Positions 55,455 to 64,000 of a stretch of DNA of 64,000 nucleotides are shown piece by piece. The notes beneath the pieces were generated by a model. It ran no database searches. It was not told the origin of the DNA and saw nothing but the letters and a program-made list of their open reading frames with translations. The position numbers were made by a program, and so were the translations under genes. How positions within the stretch are numbered: position 1 is the stretch's first letter; every line of letters begins with the position of its first letter. The DNA is taken from NCBI GenBank assembly GCA_019096195.1, contig JAGTXK010000118.1, forward strand, positions 31,768 through 95,767, written 5' to 3'. Source of the DNA: Boletus sp. NGJ. Lineage: Eukaryota; Basidiomycota; Agaricomycetes; Boletales; Boletaceae.

Positions 55455-57858
55455 CTAGAACTCAAAGCCGTGCTGCCGGAAAGCCTCCAATGTAGAGCGA
55501 CTCTCGGGTCTAGCCAGTTCTGCTAAATCGTTACGGTCCTTCGGAATGGGTGTTATCGGAGAAAAAGATAGCGATGGCGGGTCGGCTCACCATCTGTAAA
55601 AAGGCACGTCTCAAAGTAAACCAAAGTTGATCACTCGTTTGTCTATCTCCTGTTGACTCCTGCAATTCTAGGGCACTAAGAAAATGCTCCGCGGCTTCTT
55701 TGTGAGCACCAATATTCAAACCTGTACAACCATCGATACTGTCCATGAAATCAACGTCATCTTACTCACAGGCAACTCCGACGTTGTAGATCGCACGCGT
55801 GTACGTCGGACGGAGACTTAGCGCCTCTCTATACGCACCCAGAGCTTCCTCTGGTTTACTGCCATTAGACAAAGATGAACCAAGTCGATTCCACAGAAGA
55901 TAGTCCTGCGGAAGGGCTAGTGTTAATGACATTCCAAAAATATGCACGAAGCCCACCTGAGGTCGTTGAGACAACGCACTCCCAAAGCAATCCTTCGCAC
56001 GGTCGTACTCCCCTTTGTTGTAAAACAGGACACCGAGCCCTACCTGGACGTCAGGATCAATTACACCTTGATCATACTGCTGTCTTGCGAGGGACAGAAA
56101 GACGTCAGTGAGGCGATCATGAGAGTCCCATGTCGAATGAGACCGCACGGCTTTCTCGATGTCATCATGTATCGGGAACGTCGGGAACCGTGCATGCAAC
56201 CAGCGCCAGAGCATATGGTATGATGCTCGGTCATATGACTCGTTAGTGAATGATATCGCAAGCGACTGGAAAGGATCCATGAACCACGTCAGTACTTTTA
56301 GAAACGGGATATTCGTACCAACATGCCCGCTCCGTCTGCTCCAGCGGCTTCTGCCCTCCGAACACCTTCCATCAGAGCGCACATGCCCTGTTCCTCGCGC
56401 TCATCCATGCTTCTTGTTTCTCCTAAAAGTATCCAGGCCTCATATCCGCGATCACCAACTTCACCTGTCTGTATGGCAGCTTCCAATAACAGCGCAGCCT
56501 CCGACAACGATCCATTGCGTTCCAGGAGCGCCTTGGCCTCGCTCAACGGAGATCCGATGGATGTAGAGGGTTGCAAGAACGGATTGTTTTTCTCTGATTT
56601 AACCTCAGCGACTATACGCGCGAAGAAACGCAAAGTGAGCCTCACCGAAGACATATTCGGCTAAAATCGGGTATCCGAGCTCATCGAATTTGGGTTTCAC
56701 GTTGTCGGTGAATTCGCCTATTCCGCTCTCCCATGCATTTTGCATCGCCCCACCATAATCTTGTTCCAGTTCTTCGCGCTGGGCTGTCATGAGCTGATTG
56801 AATTCCGATTCCCACTTTGCTAGATCTTCACCCTTTAGTGGTTCATTGGATTCTTGCAAACGCTGCCAGACCCTGATAAAGTGTGAGGTTACAGCAAGAC
56901 ACACGCATAAGAATTCATAAACTAAAAACTAACTCGGAGAACTCTGTGCTTGCTTTGGCATCTCCAGATACTGACTCGACAGTTGTAGAACTAGTCTCCA
57001 ATTCTACGATCCTTGCGGAACTGTTCGTGTCAGAAATTCCGAGAGAGGCAACGGCCCGTGCAAATGCAGCCTCAAAGTCCGCGTCGTGGGCCTTGGCCTT
57101 TCCTTTATCTGGTGATGTGGTGAGAAGAGTGGGGTTGAAGCTTTGGTACAAAGCAGGGCCGCTTAAATTAGATCCGTACATGGTCGTAGGCATGGGATAG
57201 TTGTACGGAATACCGAGGCTCGTGTAAGGGCGTTGTACTTGTTGACTCGGCCTCAGAGATTGCACCAAAGTTAACATCTAGTATTAGTACATACCATCCG
57301 AGATTTTTTGCCCTGGTTGCTGTGCGGAAGGTCCTGGAATGGTTTTATTGTGCATTCCACTGAGCTCAGAAGTCCATGGGACTCGCATTGCGTTGTCGCG
57401 GGATGCCGGTTGTTGCTGTTGCATTATCCCTCTGGCCCAAGCTTGGTTGAGATCGAACCTTCCACTGACCTCGGGCAAGCGGGAAAGTGTGGTATGGGGG
57501 CCTGGGGACGTGAGTGCAAGAGACGGGACCGACGACGCCGTTGGTCCTCCGAAAAACTGCCTTGCCATCTCGACATCTTGTTCCGCAGCTTGAGCTGGCG
57601 CACTTCCCGGCAGAAGTTGTAACTGTATGAACACTTGAGTGGAGATCGCAGAAATTGAACTTGAGACCATCGTACCCGAGACGATGAAGGCCCCTCCGAC
57701 CCGATCCTGACCAAATCTATCAAGGTTCTTCTTCCCAGACGCTGAAGAGTACACACCTGTTGCAAGCTCCTGTCGCCTTCAGTGTGCTTGAGGACTTGTG
57801 CCAGCGGATTCGAAGGCACGGCACACTCGGGGCCAGACATCAAGCCCTGTAATGACAT
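55455..57858 (-). CDS. PEX5: Peroxisomal PTS1 import receptor Pex5
   Basis: ATG 57858 begins MSLQGLMSGPECAVPSNPLA, with the conserved export cysteine at residue 12, followed by QVLKHTEGDRSLQQ. The disordered N-terminal half has Trp-containing motifs (FDLNQAWARGIM, VPWTSELSG, KWESEFNQL as a W-x3-F site for Pex13/Pex14). The C-terminal TPR domain has AALLLEAAIQTGEVGDRGYE, AWILLGETRSMDEREEQGM, DPDVQVGLGVLFYNKGEYDR, AKDCFGSALSQRPQ, DYLLWNRLGSSLSNGSKPEE and ALGAYREALSLRPTYTRAIY, followed by NVG and ending FRQHGFEF with TAG 55455. Exons are short in the TPR part. The receptor binds SKL-type cargo in the cytosol. It diverges from ETF-alpha over 111 bp. Confidence 0.95.
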
Positions 57859-57969
57859 TTGGGAGGAATGTTGGTGAGGACTGACGCAGAACGGGGCTGG
57901 ATGCATCAAATCACGTGCTCACGGAGAAGGGATGCAAGTAAAGCCGGCTTTTTGCCCCTCACACTTGTC
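57859..57969. promoter_or_regulatory. 111-bp divergent promoter PEX5 / ETF-alpha
   Basis: Contains a palindromic CACGTG at 57912-57917, near the middle. Such a short shared promoter suggests co-expression of peroxisomal import and mitochondrial acyl-CoA dehydrogenase electron transfer. Regulation is inferred from position only. Confidence 0.5.
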
Positions 57970-59111
57970 ATGCTCCGTATCAGAACAGCAGTGTTGAGCA
58001 GGACGCTCGTCAGAAGTTATGCCACGTCTCCGAGATCACCACACGCGCTAGTGTTCTTGGAGCACCGTGACGGTGAACTCGACTCTGCGTCCCTTTCTGC
58101 ATTGACCGCTGCTTCCCAACTGGGTGGGAAGGTAACCGGCCTCCTCGCATGTGCCCCGGACCAAGTCCCAGGCGTATTAGACAAGGCAAAGAAGCATGTT
58201 CATCCTTGCTAGTCTCACAACGCCTACTGACCCGTCCATCATTGCAGGATAAAGGGAGTGGATACTGTACTCCATTCTGTCTCCCCGCAGTACTCCACGG
58301 TGTTACCGGAGATTGTCGCCCCACTCTTGGAGAAGATCCTTTCTGGCAGTTCCCTGTTCACCCACGTCGTATCAGCACACTCCTCGTCCGCCAAGTCCAT
58401 TCTCCCTCGAGTTGCTGCAAAACTAGATGTTCCGGCTGTGTCTGACATCACATCGGTCGAACATGATATTTCCTCCAACAGTACGACATTTTCCCGACCG
58501 ATTTACGCAGGAAATGCCATCTCAACGGTTCGAGCACCGTCGTCGATACCCATCAAGTTTTTCACTGTGCGGTCGACCGCCTTCGCCGCCGCCGTACCAG
58601 GTGAAGCAGAAGCACAAACAGAGGTCCTTGATCCGGTAGAAGTTTCCGACTCTTCATCAAGCCATATCTCCACTTCGCTAAGCAAATCCGATCGTCCCGA
58701 CTTGGGCGTTGCCAACCGAGTGGTGTCTGGTGGACGAGCTCTCAAAAACTCCGAGACATTCCAAGCTACCCTGTATCCACTCGCCGATGCACTTGGGGCA
58801 GCAGTCGGCGCTTCGCGAGCAGCTGTTGATGCGGGCTACGCAGATAACTCGTTGCAAGTGGGACAAACCGGTAAGGTTGTCGCGCCTGAGTTGTACATGG
58901 CACTTGGAATATCGGGAGCAATCCAACACCTCGCTGGCATGAAAGATTCCAAGCTTATTGTTGCCGTCAACAAGGTAAATTGCAGATTTCTGATATGGCG
59001 CTGTCTAACATTATCAAGGACCCCGATGCTCCGATATTCCAGATAGCTGATGTTGGGCTTGTAGCAGACCTCTTCGACGTCGTGCCCGAGATGGTGGAGA
59101 AGTTGAAGTAG
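57970..59111 (+). CDS. ETFA: Electron transfer flavoprotein subunit alpha, mitochondrial
   Basis: ATG 57970 encodes a good presequence ([20 protein letters not shown]) followed by [20 protein letters not shown]. Exon 2 has [20 protein letters not shown] and [15 protein letters not shown]. The C-terminal FAD-binding part has [60 protein letters not shown] and GAIQHLAGM. The last splice joins VAVNK to [20 protein letters not shown], with TAG at 59111. Three exons. ETF accepts electrons from acyl-CoA dehydrogenases and hands them to ETF-ubiquinone oxidoreductase. All parts of the alpha family are present at normal length (about 340 residues). Confidence 0.95.
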
Positions 59112-59187
59112 TGTCGTAGACTAATGTGACAAGGTCGCTAAGTTGCATGCCCGGGTGCACCCAGAGATAAAAAGCAGAAAACGAGTA

Positions 59188-59277
59188 CTCTCTGGCGGGG
59201 AGTCGAACCCCGCTCTTCCGCGTCACAGAGAATGAATGAGTGACAGGCGGATGTACTATCCGATATACTACCAGAGA
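59188..59277 (-). tRNA. tRNA-Asp (GTC anticodon) with an 18-nt intron
   Basis: Minus strand. Acceptor stem TCTCTGG (59277-59271) pairs with CCAGAGA (59195-59189), with discriminator G (59188). The anticodon stem CCGC/GCGG encloses loop CTGTCAC with anticodon GTC. The T-arm has a GTTCGACTC loop region with flanking CGGGG/CCCCG. The intron CTCATTCATTCTCTGTGA (59240-59223) interrupts one base 3' of the anticodon, the normal position for eukaryotic tRNA introns. It is the only tRNA I see. Confidence 0.9.
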
Positions 59278-59371
59278 CCACGCGACTGCTTGTCCGCGTG
59301 CGAAATGTAATCAGGTGGATGGGGTACTGTACTTCTCAAAGTGAGACTGCAAGTGAGAGAGTGGCATTGGC

Positions 59372-60369
59372 ATGTCTTTCTATCGACCACTCAATACCAC
59401 GTACAAGCTCTCGGGTAGGGTACTCATCGTGGTGAGTAGTGTGGAATCTCCTTCGAGAGGATCTTACGTTCGCACACAGCCCGTAGTATCGGTCGGAAAT
59501 GTAGCACAACTAGCGGCTGATCTACTCATTGCGTCGCTCAAGCTTGATCGCGTAGGCGTATTCGATCCAAAGCATCTGGTTCCAGTGGTCGGTGCTCGCG
59601 AGGACGGCACGGCCGGTTTGACTACGCCCATCGAACGTAAGTCGTCCTCCCAATACAATCTGTCGAGACATCTGGACGAGTCGTATCCGGCCAGTGTTCG
59701 GCGAGGCGAACAGCAGGATCGCGGTCATCCAGCAACGTTCCCCTGTGCTCAAGGTAGGCCGGTGCCAGTAGACGACATTTCTTGCCAGTCATCATCTCTG
59801 GCAGTCGTTCAAGCAACAGTTTACCGACACTCTCCTCGAGTTCATCCGCAATTCCGGCGTATCAGCAGTGGTCTTCATGGGAGGGGTCGACACGTCTGAT
59901 AGAACAGACACACAGATGCAGTAAGTACACAAGGAACTCTGTGACGCGCCGTCTATCGTCTCACTGGCAGTTCTCTCCCAGCACGCCCACAACGTTCATC
60001 CAACCTCCGGTATCTCCATCCCTAGCCGGGGGTCCACTCGCTTCCCTCACCGATTTACCAGTCCCCTCTTATTCCTCCCCATCATCCCGAGACCTCCGTT
60101 CTGAGGGTAGCTCCTGGCATGTACCATTCATCCCCGGGGGCGGCATCACTCACAGGCTGCTATCCTCCATTCCCGATTCATGGCAGATACCAACCGTCTG
60201 TCTATTGCAGTACGCTATGGAGGGAGACAACAGGTTGGATGCGCAACTCCTTGCGACGGTGGCAGCCAAGGCGCTGGGAAGTACAACAGTCATATCTACC
60301 TGGACTCAGCCCAAAGCATGGGCTCATGGTCTTTTTGGCACGCCACATGACCAGACACTATACGGTTAA
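59372..60369 (+). CDS. PSMG2: Proteasome assembly chaperone 2 homologue
   Basis: ATG 59372: MSFYRPLNTTYKLSGRVLIV, spliced over about 60 nt to PVVSVGNVAQLAADLLIASL and KLDRVGVFDPKHLVPVVGAR. A later exon has LLEFIRNSGVSAVVFMGGVD. The C-terminal region has HVPFIPGGGITHRLLSSIPD, WQIPTVCLLQYAMEGDNRLD and TWTQPKAWAHGLFGTPHDQT, with TAA at 60369. SVGNV-QL-DLLI and the late GG-(G)-trio fit PAC2 (yeast Add66), which with PAC1 helps form the 20S alpha ring. Exon joins in 59640-59950 were not worked out in full. The tRNA lies between this gene and ETF-alpha. Confidence 0.85.
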
Positions 60370-60420
60370 CAGTCTCTGTGCGTTGCACTGCGACAAAAGA
60401 ATCATCTAGATACACGAGTT

Positions 60421-63400
60421 TCACCGCTTTCCAGCAATCCCGATCCGGTCGTGGCCTTTGCTTTTCGCCGTTTGAGATAGTGGTAAATAAGCGTAGGGAT
60501 CGACTTTCCCCTTCTTAACATCACCTCCCGCTTTCTGTACATGAATATTGCCATTGAGACCGTCAATTCAAATCGTCTTCACGGGCAACATACCTTTGCC
60601 TTGAATTCGTAGCCAAGTTTGACTTCCGAACGTCGTTTGTTCTTTTTTGACTTTGCTGGTGCCTCGGCGTCAGCCATTTCAATATCTCCATCGTCGTCCT
60701 CATCCTCTCGTCTGCGCTTCTTCGTAACTTTGTTGAATTTGACGCGTCCGTTCGGCCCGCGCACAAAACCGTCCGCAGAGGTGACACTTTCTCTGTATGC
60801 GTTCCCTGCGACATCTTTGGCAGCCTTGCGGGCACTGATCTCGATATCCGAATCAGATTCTTCTGCAGGAACGACCAGCTTCCCGCTCTCTTCGTCAGTT
60901 TTGAAACGGTTGGCATCCTGACCAGGTTTTCGCCTGCGGTCAGTTTTCGCGTCTGCGTGACAGGTCTATCGACAGGAGCCGGTGAAGTGGGCGCAGTACG
61001 CACTAGTCATTCGCGAGGCAGCACCCTGCAGAAGATCCATCGGTTCGTCATCGTCCACGCGAAGGCGTAAACCATGGTCGCTGCCCTTGCGTTTGGAGTT
61101 ACCCTCACGTCGAACTTGCTCTTCGTCATCGCTTTCATTGAGCTCGCTCTCACTTCCGTAGAGAACATCTTCAAAAGCATCACCCGTTGCCACCTTCCCA
61201 GAAGGTACCTGAGAAACTGATCAGTGACTGGTGAACATCATGCAGGAATGTACTACCTCCTCCTCGTCCCCCTCTCCGCGAGCCCTTCTGCGTTTGGCTC
61301 TTTCCTTCCGTTTCTTGATGTTTACAAGAACCTTGGAGGCTTGCTCTTCACTCGCAGCTTGATATACATCGTTCCACCCAAAGCGTCGAATCATCCGCTC
61401 AAAAATGTGGCGTACTTTTGCCTTGAAATGATTCTTGTGATCGTGTGACCATGCCAGAAGTGCAGGAACCAAACTACTCAGATATGGCCGGAGGAGGTCG
61501 GCGGGCAGTGTATGGATCGCGAGCTTGGCATAGCCAAGGGTAGACTTGACAATCTCACGATTCGACGAAGACAAAAAAACGAGAAGAGTTGTAAATATTT
61601 CAGTCTGCATCTGCGAACCAATGGTATCTGCAGACATGGTACATTAGCAGGTGGTGTGTGAGGCATGCTATGTCCAGACCTTTGAACTCGAAGACGAGTC
61701 GCGAGATTGCGGTCACAGTTGCGCTAATCATGTGGGGTGTCGCTCCGGCCAGTCCACCAGCAACCATGGTCATGTACTCGTTTATGCTCGCATTTGCTGG
61801 TGGTATACGTGATCATGGTGAAGTCATTGACAGAGTTGCTTATATGGAAACACAAACCTTCGGGAGCAACGTCTTCATCCATACCATCCACCATCTGTCT
61901 CTGGACGAGACCGCCATTACTCATCTTTTGGCCCATACACACGATCAGCTCGAACGCAGCAGATCGAGCTTTTTCGGACGGTTCCTTGGTGCCCAACACG
62001 GCCTCGGGAATTAGAGATGGGATGATATGTAGCGATGTTGGCGGTATATTTGGTATGAGATTGGCCAGTAACACAAAACGATCCTTTTTAGCGGCAGGTG
62101 AAAGACCCGTAGTGAAAGAGTCAAGTTGCTGTAAGGTTGCAAGCGTATCAGTCTGGAGTTTCCCGCTGCTCAATACCTTGGCGAGAATTTTGTAGCCTCG
62201 CTTTTGTATGCCGTTGTCCTTGCAACACAGTACTTCGTTAGTCATGCAGATCTGCAGGAGGAACGTCATTTCTTGTGCTTCTAGGCAAGGCAACAGCAGT
62301 ATGAGTAGATCCTGTGTCATGGTGGTCATGTTCGCGTTCTGTTGCACGTCCGGCGCGGCAGTGAGCCTTTGAAGGTTCTGCCGGAACAGCTCAACAACTT
62401 TGCGATATGCTTTCGAGATTTCCCGAGGTTCGGCAATGCTCGCCCAAACACTGATGACGTCTCCGACAAAGCCCCTGCTCTCCCTCTCGACACTATCAAA
62501 CACGTTGAAGAATACAGCGAACCAGCTCTCCACCTGCGTCTTCAGGAAAGCAACGTTCTGGATCGCTGCTTCGCGGGTGATGGAACCTCCTACGATGGAG
62601 ATTTCAATAGGATGTTCGGGGTCAGCTTGTGATACGGCGAGACTAGATTCAACCAAAGACTTGAGGCCCTTGAGCACTGAGAGTCGAAGCTCGGGTTGTG
62701 TGTACAAAAGCTGAGATAAAAGTTGAGAGAAAGCTGGTGTGAGTGCCTGTAGGCTATTAGATAAAGGGTATGGAAGGGAACGATATCCGAGTACTTGCAT
62801 CTTTAACGTCCGGAGGTGCATGACAATACCCTGCGAGGCCCACCCAAACTTGAGAAATGAGCACATTCCAGACCTTTGCCTCAGACTGTCTGCCATCTCC
62901 CTCGGCTTTATTTTGAAGGTTAAACATCCTTTCGCTCAGAGGAACGAAGTAAGAGACGAAGTGTCCCAAGGGGGATGGATGTGGCTGGGCAAGCATCGGT
63001 AACAGGAAAGCGCGGGGTTCACGTCCTGCTTGACTGCAAAAGAGTTCAGTTAATTACGAAAAAAAGTGGGATGATCACGAACCGGTCCTGGGGCTCCAGG
63101 TTCAGCGGCATTGCCTTGAGCACGACGGCAGGTCCCACAATTCTCATCGCTGTTGCTATGACACTATCTGCAGCCTCTTTGTGTTCAAAATTCTTCTGGA
63201 TCCGAAGATCGGCAATTTTCTGTACCAGTGGTAAGAGCAATGGCTCGGCTGCGAGAGTCGATCTGCCGTTTTCGAAGCGCATGTTGAGGTTCAAGATGAG
63301 CGAAGATACGACATGCAGCAACTCTGGGATGGCCGACGCGTAGGCCAAGGAATCCAAAGCCTTCGTGATTTGCGCAACGGCAGCCCTGATGGGTGATTTA

Positions 63401-64000
63401 CCATCTGGTGCATCCAGCATGGCTGTGCGAGCCATAGGCAAAGTAATGCATTGGGCGAGCGATTCAAGCGCTTGTGGAACAGCTTTCCGTATTTGCGCAT
63501 GGCTCGTCTCGAAGAAGGACCAGACGGTTTTCCAAACTTTGATGAACTCCTGTGACGATGCCTCTGGATCTGCAGAGTGATAAGCAAGCATGATGTCTCC
63601 TAGGACTCGCAACCACGATGGAGCAACGGTGACATCCGACTTTGGGGGTGAAGATGACACCACGGCGCTCAACACTACAGGGATCTGCTCTGTACTGCTT
63701 TGAGTACCTGAGTTGACTGAGGTCGAGATCAAGTCGGAAAGAATGGAGTAGGAGGACTGCGATAAATATGGGTTTCCAAGTCTAGGCAAAGTAAGAAGGG
63801 TGGTTATAATGGGTGGAACGACCTTTTCATGCTAGTCAGGGGCTAATTCGAGCACTGGAACATAGTACTCACATCGAGTGGGAGATTGGGTAGAATAGGA
63901 CGCAGCAATGCAAGGAGACGGATGGCGCTGTCAACCGAAAACTCCTTTGTAGCGAATTTTGATTTTGGTAAGACGCCAGAGCGAGCTTGATGGAGGGAAT
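60421..64000 (-). CDS. RRP12: Ribosome export/biogenesis factor Rrp12 (5' partial)
   Basis: HEAT-repeat protein whose N-terminus lies beyond the right edge. Readable blocks from the right are AIRLLALLRPILPNLPLD, GNPYLSQSSYSILSDLISTS, TVAPSWLRVLGDIMLAYHSA, LNLEPQDRFVIIPLF, TQDLLILLLPCLEAQEMTFL, CCKDNGIQKRGYKILAKVL, IVKSTLGYAKLAIHTLPADL and HFKAKVRHIFERMIRRFGWN. An acidic and basic nucleolar-type tail follows (ANIKKRKERAKRRR-type; VKLGYEFKAK) and the last exon VDPYAYLPLSQTAKSKGHD ends at TGA 60421. The IVKSTLGYAKLAI and FGW blocks identify the family with confidence. Rrp12 supports pre-40S and pre-60S maturation and nuclear export. About 900 codons are in the window. Confidence 0.92.

Noticed and set aside
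1-64000. Secondary-metabolite cluster, prophage, CRISPR or plasmid features
   Set aside because: No synthase, integrase, regularly spaced repeat array or replication module was seen; gene content is core eukaryotic.

Overview
This window is nuclear DNA from a basidiomycete fungus, most likely a mushroom-forming agaricomycete. The evidence is gene density (about 30 genes in 64 kb), many 45-70 nt introns with GT(A/G)NGT donors and short 3' AGs, divergent promoters as short as about 56 bp, intergenic gaps of 100-600 bp, and fungal families such as an Mga2/Spt23-type factor, GYP-type RabGAPs, Atg6, a Ran-binding FG nucleoporin and an Ap4A phosphorylase. Almost every gene is split by introns; the spans below run from start codon to stop codon and include introns. 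Splice joins were made by hand from reading-frame continuity plus GT/GC...AG signals.

Layout. 0-7.2 kb: the C-terminal tail of an ataxin-3/Josephin-type deubiquitinase (gene runs off the left edge), a PA-TM-RING ubiquitin ligase, a mitochondrial class III aminotransferase (probable GABA aminotransferase) and allantoinase. 7.35-12.5 kb: a Gyp5-like RabGAP containing a 6-nt microexon, a BLI-3-like FMN-binding protein and an unknown membrane protein with four 72-bp repeats. 12.9-13.5 kb: the only mobile-element remnant seen, a decayed reverse transcriptase/RNase H fragment. 14.0-24.1 kb: a large AlkB-like dioxygenase gene, ATP synthase delta (ATP16), glutamate-cysteine ligase (GSH1) and ATG6, all on the minus strand. 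24.9-34.2 kb: an intronless caspase-like protease, DNA polymerase kappa, a putative mitochondrial two-helix membrane protein, a VanZ-like membrane protein and an RraA-like protein. 34.4-48.7 kb: MGA2, NUP2, GYP1, a MYND zinc-finger protein, a large protein ending in a HicA-like fold, and a small multi-span membrane protein. 49.0-64.0 kb: Ap4A phosphorylase, REC114, dihydroxyacid dehydratase (ILV3), PEX5, ETF-alpha, an intron-bearing tRNA-Asp, proteasome assembly chaperone 2, and RRP12 (runs off the right edge).

Most genes are conserved housekeeping genes and there is no sign of a secondary-metabolite cluster, CRISPR or prophage. The least explained features are the caspase-like protein, the AlkB-like protein with a long disordered N-terminus and Cys-rich ribbons, the HicA-like C-terminal domain, the 72-bp repeat gene, and some splicing oddities (6-nt microexon, three GC-AG introns). 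Several divergent pairs share very short promoters; the PEX5/ETF-alpha pair links peroxisomal import with mitochondrial acyl-CoA oxidation.
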